Below are positions 47,745 through 57,852 of a stretch of 64,000 nt of DNA, piece by piece. The position numbers were made by a program, and so were the translations under genes. The DNA lies in NCBI RefSeq assembly GCF_030272615.1, contig NC_081410.1, forward strand, positions 508,990,942-509,054,941, given 5' to 3'. This stretch comes from Cryptomeria japonica. Taxonomy: Eukaryota > Streptophyta > Pinopsida > Cupressales > Cupressaceae. The first letter of the stretch is position 1. Every line of letters starts with the position of its first letter. Under the pieces are notes generated by a model, which was not told where the DNA came from, made no database searches, and was given only the letters and a program-made list of their open reading frames with translations.

Positions 47745-49956
47745 TTATGTAGAAGTTAGTAAGTGGGTCTTTCAGATTGAGTGATTATTATGTATTGATT
47801 GAATTCGATGTTGTATTTTTTGGCATTCATATTGTTTAGATGAAGATGTTGTTTTGGAAATTCACTAATACATATCGATTTTGATGTAGTGGTAAATCTT
47901 AGTATTTTCAATTGATTGTTATGAGTTAAACACTTTTATGTAGGAGTTTAAATTTTTCTTGTTGATTTATTATATTTTTCCTCATTAATAATGTTGCCCT
48001 TCTGTTTGAATTAGGTAATGAATTTTACATAAATTTTAGGGTACTAGCATTGTGGAAAAGTAGCAATGTTTCGCTACTTAGTTTTGGTTGCATACAGTTT
48101 ACGATTTTAAAGAAAGTTTGCAATATTTAAATTGGATTATAATTTTTAATCTAAGTTTTAGAGCATAATAAAAAATTAGTAGTGCTTTCTCCTGCTCTTT
48201 AAATAATAGTTTTTGGATTAGGGAGAATTTTATGGAAGATTTAACAATGATTATGTTCCATTGTTTAAAGTAGGTTACATATTTTAGATTGTTTAAAATG
48301 GAGGAAGAATGATTTTGATGTTCCGAATTTTGGTTGTCATGATATTGGAATTCATTTTTTTTTTCTGTTTGTACTTTGTCTTGAGATTTACATAATTTTT
48401 CAACTTTGTGAAATGTTTAAGCTATGGCTCTAGATCTTTTCTATGGGAATATATAATAATCGTAGTTTAAAAATTTGATTTGTATAATGTTCCCTCCTAA
48501 TTCTTGATTTGTTCCTTATGCTTTTTTGAATGCCAAGGATTGGCAGTGTTCACAAACACCTAGTGGAGATCACTAGATTGTAAGGATTGCGTCCTCATAG
48601 GTAAAACCCCTTGGTAGAACCAATTTTATGATTGTGGAAAAAATAATATAGAACAACAACTTCAAACATGTAGATATGATGTAGATTTCAATTCTTTGTA
48701 ATGCTCTAGATGAAGTGCTCTTAACATTTTTTCCTTTAATAAATATGAATGATATGCCAATAATGCTTGGATGTAATTGTGCTTTAAATGAATGACTATG
48801 AGTGAATTTTAAATACTAATATACTAATAAATTGAATGAAATGCATACCAAATCAGTTCATGAGAGGAAGGAAACAAGCAAGAGTTAACGAAAATTTAAA
48901 TTTGAATTTTAAAATTCTGGTGATTAGATTTGTTGGTGCAAGATTGATCCTAGACCCATAAGATTGGCCCTATACATGGAACTCATAAGATCTACATGCA
49001 TGGAATGGATTTACAAGAATGGTTAGAAATAATAAACATAATGAACATTCAATACATGGGAATATGTATAGAGATAGATAAGATGGATCCATATGTTGGA
49101 GAATGTGTAAAATGGGGATGAGCGACATAGGTTAATGAGCACAACTTTGTACAAGAGTGCATTATTTTTTAATATTAATTGCACACTAAGACATTCTCTC
49201 AAAATGGTCCAAAGAAAAGTGGACACCAATGTGGATATGCAAATTTCACCATTATTATAAAAAAAACTCATGATTTGATAGATAACTATTTTTTAGTTAT
49301 TCCTTTATTACATAATTGGGTTTTCATGATGTGATGTGGTGAATATTGTAACTAACAATTACATAAAGTAAAATTTTCTTTTATTATTTTATATTTACTT
49401 TGGCTTTGTCATAAATATATTATTTTAGTCTACATTTTTGTTTATGAGTGATCATGATCATGTAGTTAATCCTCAATTATCCTATTCGAATCTTCAATGA
49501 TTTGGACCAAATTTTCACTACTTGTATTCTTGTATTTTAGACAAAACTACAAGGGTAGTTGTGTCCTAGACATACAATCACATTTGTGACATCACCCTCC
49601 TAAATCAAAAAACATTTTTCTACTTTATTGAACTAGTTCTCTTGGAAATTCTATTCATGGCCTACCAACTTGCATGCTTAAAGATTTTAATTGGACATCT
49701 AGGATCTTGTATTTGAGAAGAAGGTCTAGCATATCCACAGCGAGCAGTCTAAGATGAAAAAAGGATTATCAAAGTGTAAAGATTAGAAAAAAACTACTTT
49801 ACAACTTTCAACTCATGTTTACATATAGATTTTGGTTTCCATCTTCTTGGTTATGTTTTGAGATTATTTGAATCACTTTTTGGCATTTTCCTTGATTACA
49901 AAAATATATGACATGGAAAGGAAATTTCATGAACTCCACCCTATTCATCGTGTTGA
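47745..49956. other. AT-rich intergenic DNA
   Basis: No gene recognised. TGTTGGTGCAAG near 48931 resembles an LTR start but no partner was found. The minus-strand frame extending left from the inverted-repeat arm (to 49808) shows no known domain. Confidence 0.4.
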
Positions 49957-50432
49957 TAAAGAGATTTGTCACTGTGAATTCTCCTACAAAATTGACCATG
50001 TTTGCCCAAAGAGCAGTGACAACCATTCCAATAGTTGGAGAGGTTGCAATCAAACTGCAATCTTCCTCTGCGTTTGAGAGGGGAAACTCCCTCGTATGAT
50101 GGGGGGTTTTTGCTATTTTTGTGTACTTTTGACTTGAAAGTACAAAATGAAAGGAAAACACAAAACTAAAGAAAGTAGATAACAAAAACCCCAATGGTAG
50201 AAACACAAATACACACTAAGATTGCACAATAGATAACCATTACAAGGGGGTTTAAGCATAAGATGGGTTTAAATTATGCAATGATGATGAAAGAAGCACA
50301 AAAACTCTCAACATATGAAGAGATAGGCTATACTAGCACAAACAAGTCAAGATACCAAGAAATGATGCGTTCCATTAAGTCAATTACACAAATTATTAAA
50401 CTAAAAACCAATACATTCCACTGATACACTCT
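49957..50432. repeat. Left arm of a large inverted repeat
   Basis: Its reverse complement aligns with 52988-53460 over about 475 bp, for example CTTGGTATCTTGACTTG (right arm, 53069) and GTGTTTTCCTTCCATTTTGT (right arm, 53256; one mismatch in the left arm). It reads as a truncated, inverted copy of the 5' leader of the element on the right. Confidence 0.9.
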
Positions 50433-50559
50433 TTAGAGTTTTTAGTGTCCTTGAATAGACACATCTGAAGCATATCCTCATGATTAAAACAACTCAAGTG
50501 GAGCCCAAACCCGAGCCACCTCCATGAGAATTATCTCATGGTCTACAATGTTACAACTA

Positions 50560-52470
50560 AATATGCTAAAAACATGTTTACAAAATGTGGAAGCATAGAA
50601 CAAAGCATGTGAACTATTTAAACAATGCCTCAAAGAGAAGCCATCTCAAGGAACATGGACTTGTGACCCAACATGTCACAGAATAGGTACAATATTCAAC
50701 CTGTGCAAAATGGTAGCTTTCAAATGGTGTATGGATGTCCATCAAAGCATCAACGATCAAGGGAATTTGTGAAATGTTACAACTGCAAGTACACTCGTAG
50801 ACATGTATGTCAAAAGGAAGCATGCAGAAGCAAAGAAGATTGATACACATAGTGCATAAATTGTTTAATAGAATGCCTTGATGAGATGCCATCTCATGTA
50901 ATGCAACGATTGTAGAATAGGCACAAAATGAATGTGTTGTAAATGTTAAGAAATAAGTGTAAAGATATTGGTCTTGGTTCATTCTGATTTGGTAGACATG
51001 AATGCAATATATGAAACCATCGATAAGGCATCGAATGTCTGAGAGACTACCCAATGTGATGTCGTCTCATGACATGTCGTGATGCTTCCCTCCTGCCTCG
51101 CATCAATGATGCAAAATCAAAGTACAGGTTATGGACATCCATCAAGATGTAATTGTATGGAGATATTTTGAGTTGCAATGCCTGCTAGAAAAACATGCAA
51201 AATGTGGATGTGTGGGAAAAACATAAAGTGTTTGCCAAAATGTCTAAAATCAGTGTCGTCTCATCGAATGAAATGGTTGCAAGTTTAGTGCAAAATAGAC
51301 TTCCTGGGGTCTGAGAAACTTTCAAGCAAGTGTGATTTGTGGGTGTAAATCCACATTCTACAATCATAGAATGCCCTCTTTCTCCCCGCCTGCACAAAAA
51401 ATGGAAGCTTCAAAATAGCGTATCGACATGCATTAAAGCACATTGGCTAGGACACTTTTGTCATATATCTTAGTTGGAAACGTTCCCAAATACATACATG
51501 CCGAATATGGAAACAAAAACAATGCACTTGAAATGTTTCATAAAGAGACATCAAAAGAGATGTTGCCTTATGGAATGCAATTGCAGGATATACACAATAA
51601 TTTTATTGAGAAGGCTTCACAAACTTCTGAGAAAATTCAATTAGCAGGAATAAAACCAAATTCAACCACCTCTATTGACATTTTCTTATTAAGGGTGCTC
51701 TAAACTTTATTAATATGATGTCGGTGCATGGACGTGTAATTTTGGTGCCTCACTCCCAAAGATGTGTAGATTATTTGACAGAGTGCCCTAAAGAGATGTC
51801 ATCACAAGGAATGAAATGACATAATTGCAGCATATGCATGAAATGAACCTTGCAAAAGAAGCTCCCAAAATTTTCGAATAATTATTGCTCACACACATCT
51901 TAACATTATAAGCTTTGTTTGTGTACATTTTGTGGATGAGGGTCATGGATACTACATGGTTGATCTTTATGTATGTGGTGACTAGCTTGAAGATACCCAA
52001 TGTTCTGTATTTGTCATGGTTGTGTGGGCATGTTACCATGGTGTGTGTTGAAAAAGATTTGTAATCTTACGAGCATGCAAAATATAGAAGCATAGGCATG
52101 GAAAATGAATCGTCTCAGAAGAGAACCTCAAACAAATGTAGTCTTATGATGTGTCATGGCTGCAGAATATGTACAAAGTGTATTTGCTGCTAGTTAAGCC
52201 TACGTTGGTCAGGATTATATTTTTTCTTGGTGCCTATAGATCATATATAAATACAAACTTTAGAGGCATAAGATCTCTGAAAAGTTGGAGAAATTGATTC
52301 ACAGTAGGGTATTTTTGAATTCAATTCATCATATAGTTAGAACCGTTGTCATAATTATTGCGGCCTATAAGATATGCATGCTATAGGAGGCAAAGCACCT
52401 AAAAGAGATGTCATCTCAAGGTATGAGATGAATGATTGCAGTCCATACAAAAAATGTGGATACAGTGCCA
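50560..52470 (+). pseudogene. Pentatricopeptide repeat (PPR) protein, heavily decayed
   Basis: A chain of PPR motifs can be read on the plus strand across many stops and frameshifts. Examples: FTKCGSIEQS then MPQREAIS (about 50575-50650); VGNVPKYIHAEYGNKNNALE, MFHKETSKEM then IQLAGIKPNSTT (51475-51685), which matches the plant text VGNAL-DMYAKCGN--NALEMF and MQLAGIKPNSTT; LFDRVP-stop-RDVITRNEM (about 51770-51815); and APKRDVISRYEMN (about 52395-52435). The KCGS and MP-RDV-SWN style is that of PLS-class PPR proteins, which bind organellar RNA. Only degenerate motifs remain, no DYW or E domain is visible, and the gene is dead. It lies between the two inverted arms. Confidence 0.7.
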
Positions 52471-52599
52471 AATGAGGGGAAAGGTTACAATGTATTTTTT
52501 CAAAGACCAAGTTCATCATGATTAAACGAAGACACGCTGCCTCTTTGACAAGGCCAACATTTCAGTTTTCTCTTTGATGTTATGGGCTTCAAATTATCA

Positions 52600-53170
52600 C
52601 TTTTGTAAAATTGACTTATGTCACTTATTGTAACCACAAGTTAGAATTGGAAATTCATTCTTGTAAATGTTACGTAAATCCTAACCTGGTTTCAAAAGGG
52701 TAGTTACTTGAAGTAAGTAGTTAGGCCAACTAGTTATGAGGTGGTTATTCTCTCAAGCATATAAATACAAGGCTATTTTATTTGTAAAGGGGGACTCTTA
52801 CAACGGGGAAAATCTGGAGAATTTTGTAGACAAATTTTTTGAGAACTTTTGGTTTTCACATTTTGTACACAGCTTTTGGACTTGTATATTTTAAAAAGAA
52901 TAATGAAGAATGCATTGAGTTCATATCCGTTGAATGTATTCATGATTTATTGTTACTAATTTCTCATATGTTAAATTAGTAATCCCTTTGTATATCGGTG
53001 GAATCTATTGGTTTTCAATTTAATAATCTATGTAATAACTTGATGAAACATGACATTTCTTGGTATCTTGACTTGTCTGTGCTAGTATAGTCTATCTCTT
53101 CGTATGTTGAGAGTTGTTGTGCTTCTTTCGTCATCATTTCAAATTTTAAACACATCTTATACTTAAACCC
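52600..53170 (+). mobile_element. LTR-like promoter region of the right-hand element
   Basis: The sequence has a TATA box (TATAAATA, 52760-52767) followed by unique leader DNA that passes into the right inverted-repeat arm and then a long reading frame. A 5' LTR of an LTR retrotransposon is the likely reading, but no terminal repeat partner, primer-binding site or TG/CA edge was identified. Confidence 0.4.
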
Positions 53171-53460
53171 CCTTGTACTGGTTATCTATTATGGAATCTC
53201 AGTGTGTATTCGTGTGTCTGCCATTGAGGTTTTTGTTATCTAATTTCTTTAGTTTTGTGTTTTCCTTCCATTTTGTTCTTTCAGGTCCAAAGTACACAAA
53301 AATCCCAAAAATCCCCCATTATACGAGGGAGATGCCCCTCTCAAATGTAGAGGAAGATTGCAATTTTATTGCAATCTCTCCAACTTTTGGAACGGTTGTC
53401 ACTTCTCTTTGGGAAAATAGGGTCAATTTTGAAGGAGAATTCATAGTGACAAATCTGTTT
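52988..53460. repeat. Right arm of a large inverted repeat
   Basis: Inverted partner of 49957-50432. It contains an open frame (53173-53502) with a Tyr/Phe-rich start and a TTCTTTCAG that would serve as a splice acceptor near 53285. Similarity to the left arm ends at ACAAATCT near 53455. Confidence 0.9.
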
Positions 53461-53586
53461 ACCATCAGATTTTTGACGACTTTGCTGAGGAGCGAAATAT
53501 GAGTGTGTTTTGTTCATTAAAAATTCTAAGGTACCTTTTTCAAAAGGAAGGTTGGCGACTCTATCTAAAAGATCGAATTTAGAATA

Positions 53587-54687
53587 ATGGTTTGATATAA
53601 AGGAAAGTTGGAAAGTGACAATGAAAGTGATGATGAAGACTACTCATATCAAAAGAAGTAAGATCATGATGAGCCCATACAAGTTGAATTCTTGAAGAGC
53701 TTCTATGGTGGCATGTAGTTTACTCCTGATAGGATTCACCCTACCTTACATCAAGTTTTGAAAAGCATTGAAGAAAAGTATGGAAAAGAGATCGGTTTTT
53801 TTGCTTGCGATCATTTACCCAAATCAATAATAATCAAGAAAGATGAAGACAAAAGTGATCTTTCTCCTGTACCAGTTGCTCAACAAAATCAAAGTCTTGA
53901 TGAACTTGGACAAGTCAAATTCTTGAATATTTTCTACAATGGAAACCAACTTGATCCCGATAAAATTCATTCTTCTCTACTCCAAGATTTATAAAATATT
54001 GAAGAGAAAAATGGAAGAGGGAACCAACTTCTTTCTCGTGATCAACAATGTTTATCAAAAAGAGGTCATACATTTGAAGGTGAAGAAGATTCAAAACCAA
54101 TGATAGAGAATAATAGCAATTTGTTTTCTATACCTATTTCCCAAAAAAATCATATTATCAATGATTCAAAACGGATCGAGTTTTTAAAAACCTTCTATGA
54201 AAATAGGCATCTTGATCCTGATAAGGTGCACCCTTTGTTCCTTCAAAAGCTATAGAAGAGTGAACAAAAAAATGAGAATGAGAATCATTTTCTTATTGAT
54301 ATGAATTCCCATGAGAAAATTAATGAAAGGATATCATTAGAATGTGTATATGTAGAATAAGATGAAGTCACATCTACTCATAAGGATACATGTCAAGAGA
54401 AAGATCTAAAGGTGAGTGAGATAGAGAAAGAAGATTGCATTGGAAAATGCCATGACCACTATGAATATTGTCATAGAAAAGAAAAAGTCTTCTATCAACT
54501 TGAAAATAAAGAGCTTGAACATGATGAATCAAATTATTTTCAGACATGCATGTAGCCCAAGCTAGAAGAAGATGATGAAGAAAGAGCATTCTAAGATGAA
54601 TCTCAAGTAGTCTTTATTCCCAGTTGGTTTCTCAATGCTTTAGATGATGACTTTATTTGTGGAGAAGGAATTCCTATTATTTGTTAG
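53587..54687 (+). pseudogene. Unrecognised acidic protein with three internal repeats, broken by stops
   Basis: One frame runs 367 codons from an ATG at 53587 to TAG at 54685 with eight internal stops and no frameshift. It contains three copies of a motif: VEFLKSFYGG...FTPDRIHP (from 53683), VKFLNIFYNGNQLDPDKIHS (from 53914) and IEFLKTFYENRHLDPDKVHP (from 54175), each followed by L-Q-x-L and I-E-K-type helices. Spacings are 77 and 87 codons. The N-terminus is acidic (ESDNESDDED), the C-terminus has ICG and PSWFLNALDDD. Every stop can be explained by a single change, and Gln fits most. I recognise no family; the upstream LTR-like DNA suggests an LTR-retroelement protein. Confidence 0.6.
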
Positions 54688-55093
54688 GATTCCCAAAGAT
54701 ACTAAGAGGGAGGGTGAATTAGTATCTAACTGGAATAAGAATTTACTTGAATTATAACATGAAAAGCATATTAAAATTGTGTACCGATAAACCAGAAATA
54801 ATGCAGCAAATAAGAATAGCAACCACAACATAAGAGACACACCATAACACAATATTTTTAACGAGGAAACCCGGTGTGGGAAAAACCTTGGTGGGATTTG
54901 TGACCTACAATATTCACTTACTGGCCAATAAGAGAATATTACTATTTACAATAGGGGCCTGCACACGCAGGAAGGCCAAGTGCCTAGAGCTCACTGCTCA
55001 GTTACAAAAGAAGTCTCACTGACTTACAAAAATGGATTATATAAATCCAATGTCTTGTACTACTTCAGATCAACATCTACTATGCTAGATTCA
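54682..55093. repeat. Dispersed-repeat sequence with conserved GAGGAAACCC motif
   Basis: Starts TGTTAGGATTCCC and carries AAGAGGGAGGGTGAATTAGT (54707) and ACGAGGAAACCCGGTGTGGG (54861) with AAAAACC after it. These phrases are widespread in plant interspersed repeats, so this is probably an LTR or similar; neither end is fixed. Confidence 0.45.
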
Positions 55094-55680
55094 GTATCGA
55101 TTTAAGCTCTGCAATAAGGTTTGTATTAGTTCCTTAATCTTCTTTACTATTTCCTCAAAGAATTTTCCTTTCTCCTTCTTCATTTTCTCTTTGAATGTGT
55201 CCTCATTGATCTAATCAACTGTCAAAATGTTACCGGTTATATATTTAGATAATGTGTCTAGTTGACCTAAAGAATCTTTACTTCCTACAATGCACTTGGG
55301 TGCTATCAATTTGAGAATGAGAATTGTGTCATCAATAGCCTTATAGGCTTGTGCATTACACTCAGTTATTTTCTTAATAGAATCCAATAATACTTTTTGA
55401 TGCTCTGCAAAATGGGGCAAGGTTAGACTAGAACCTATGGTCGTATAACACACAAAAACAAAGAAACAAAGGCAAACATTAGTGTTAATAAACCAAAAAC
55501 TAGTTTAAGCAGGCATATCAAAAGAGACACTAAAAACAAAGTAAAGCATTTAACTATGAATATAAATGCAAGAAGACATCTCCAAATACCTTCTACCATG
55601 CTCTTAGCTCCTTCTCCCTTGTTCCTCTCCTCTCCAAGTTCCAAATTAGTGTAGTTTTCAGCAGCTTTTTGCACTATGGA
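55094..55680 (-). pseudogene. Two-exon gene-like remnant, unrecognised
   Basis: On the minus strand an exon reading VQKAAENYTNLELGEERNKG and KSMVE ends at a GT donor near 55590; the next exon begins after ACCATAG near 55440 as SSLTLPHFAEHQKVLLDSIK, then ITECNAQAYKAIDDTILILK and DSLGQLDTLSKYITGN. The phase matches (G|GT). After one TAG (about 55217) the frame continues INEDTFKEKMKKEKGKFFEE to a stop near 55094. Conservation of phase across the intron suggests a once-real gene or a gag-like retroelement frame. I do not recognise the family. Confidence 0.45.
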
Positions 55681-57070
55681 TGCTTATGGAGGTTCAAGAT
55701 TGTAGATGATTATGAAAAGCATGCAAATGCAAGCTTAATAACCAAATAAGGATGAGTTATCTAAATGCTATTTGTTAATTTTAACCAAAAGAGTGAATAT
55801 GAGTAAGATGTGCTAAATGCTCTCTAAAATTCTCTATAACTTAGATACATACAAGTTTTTAGGATCTGGATTATGAAAAAATAAGTTCTATTTATAGGAA
55901 AAATGGAGCAATGGATAGTTGAGATTGAGTAATCTTAAGAAGGGTTAGGATTGAATGGTATTCAATTCATGTGAGGGCTTTCAACCCAATCCCAAGATGA
56001 CAAGTGTCAATATGAGATAGGTTGAGAGGAGAGGGAATAAATATTAAATGCTTGACATGACCTAAGATTTAACATAGGAGTTAAGGTTAAGGCTGGGTTG
56101 AGTGAATAAATTATTTATTTAAAGAATAAAGCTTTTATCCAATGGATAAACTCTTGTGCAAAGGTAAAAGGGATAGCCATGGTCAAAGCAATAAATGCTT
56201 GAGGAGACACATGAGTCACATGAGGGTTGAGTTAGGGGTTAACCATAAATGGTCATGTAAGAGCCATAAGTGGTTTGGAAGACTTTAGAGGTTAATTTGT
56301 TGAACACACAAAGCATTTAATGTTTTTCAAAGACTTTTAAGTCTTTGAGAAGTGACTCCAAGTTGTTTAGGAATGTGACAATAATTAGGGGATGGATTAA
56401 GCTAATTGATTAGGATTAGATAGGTTCTAGAAGAATTTAGGAAGGGGATTTAGGAGCCAAGTGGGAGATGTAGGAAAATGCAAGTGGGGGGAATAAATTA
56501 TTTAAATAAATGTTTTATTTAATTTATTTAAAAGAAGAAAGGGGATTAAATTGAATAAATAGAATTTATTCATTTAATTGATTGTGAATTTTGGTTTAAT
56601 GAATTAATTAAAAGAAATTAAATAATTTATTTAATTAATAGGAGAATGACTTGAAGATGAATTAATTAAATATTAATTTAATTAACTGATGGCTAGTGGG
56701 CTTTTAATCAAATAAATAGCAAATATTCATTTAATTAAAATGGACAGATTTATGTGACTTCATTTGCCCCTCTTTGAGATGGTGCAGTTTATCGCGTCGT
56801 TTCAAAGAAAGAAAAATAGGTGTGAATAAATGCCCCATAAAATATTAATTTAATGGGTGGTATGCCCCCTCGAGAGATGGATTGAAATTTTTTGAAAAAT
56901 CGGGCAATCTCTCGAAAAAGAATGAAAATTGGTAGGGTGGTAGAAGAGAAGATTTTAGCAACGCTGGTGAAAAATAGAAGAAATCGGAGATAAAATGAAG
57001 AAATGGGAGCCTCGGGAAGTTCATGGGGACCACGGCGGTCAGCGAGGGAAAATTAGGGTTACAACAAAGG
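55681..57070. other. AT-rich DNA with clustered palindromes
   Basis: From about 56490 to 56740 the DNA is built of TTAATT/AAATAAAT words that form several short hairpins, such as AATTGAATAAA...TTTATTCA and AATTAATTAAATATTAATTT. No gene. The 3' LTR of the Tat element at 57-64 kb should lie here, but its ends were not identified. Confidence 0.5.
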
Positions 57071-57071
57071 G

Positions 57072-57077
57072 TATATA
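57072..57077 (+). promoter_or_regulatory. Candidate TATA box of the plant-mobile-domain gene
   Basis: GGGTATATATGAGGAG lies about 780 bp before the first coding exon, in a leader that is GC-richer than its surroundings. Confidence 0.4.
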
Positions 57078-57314
57078 TGAGGAGGAAGGGGTGAAAACAA
57101 GCTCATTTGCATTTGCGTCCATAGTGAAATTTGAGCTCTGATAGTGACCTTTTGGAAGAGCAAGCAGCAGTTAGTATGTCCATTCCCATAGCAGAACACC
57201 GATTAGAGAGAGTCCGATGATTCCAGCATCCAGACGACTACGGACCAGCAGTATTTGAATTTGAATTTTTTATTTTTGTACAATTTTTATATGTTTTTGC
57301 TTAGTCCAAGTTGA

Positions 57315-57555
57315 GTCAATACAATAGCGCTAAAATTGTATTTTGGCGCTGTTGTGAATTTAATTAGCGCTATTGCATAGTGGTTTTAGCACTTTTTCAA
57401 GTCTGATGCTATGGTATAGCTGCTTTAGCGCTATTGTTTTTGTAGCGCTATTGAGTAGTTGATTGAGCGCTATTATTGTGAAGTAGCGCTATTGTTGGTT
57501 TAGCGCTATTACATAGTTGGTTTAGCGCGTTTGTGATAGTATTAGTGCTATTGTG
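57315..57555. repeat. Minisatellite of TAGCGCTATTG words
   Basis: TAGCGCTATTG or a one- or two-base variant occurs about eleven times in 240 bp (for example near 57322, 57405, 57428, 57447, 57467, 57486, 57500). Spacing is irregular at about 18-25 bp. AGCGCT is itself palindromic. Confidence 0.85.
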
Positions 57556-57852
57556 TTCAAAATAATACTTATGTGTAGGAAGATAGAGGCCCTAGTGTGT
57601 GTTAAAAAGGATCTCTTGATGTCAATGATGAATGGATGGAGATGTGAGGTGAGAGTTGTTTTGAACCATAGCAGCCCTGATGAGACTTAGGTCATTAGGA
57701 TAAATGTCTGTTGGAGTCTAGGTGTGCCATGATTGCTTACCTGTTGAGACCCAAAGATACTTGATCAAAGTATATATTGATAGTCTATGTTTAAACTTAA
57801 GAAGGTTTGAAATAAAACAACTGATGGTGATGGTTGATGCATGTTTGTAGGA

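Noticed and set aside
48931-49060. TGTTGGTGCAAG as the start of another LTR
   Set aside because: No end, primer-binding site, polypurine tract or second copy could be found.
22310-54687. Alternative genetic code with UAA/UAG read as Gln
   Set aside because: The intact DUF599 and WD40 genes end at normal stops and show no internal TAA/TAG; the stops occur only in decayed repeats that also have frameshifts.
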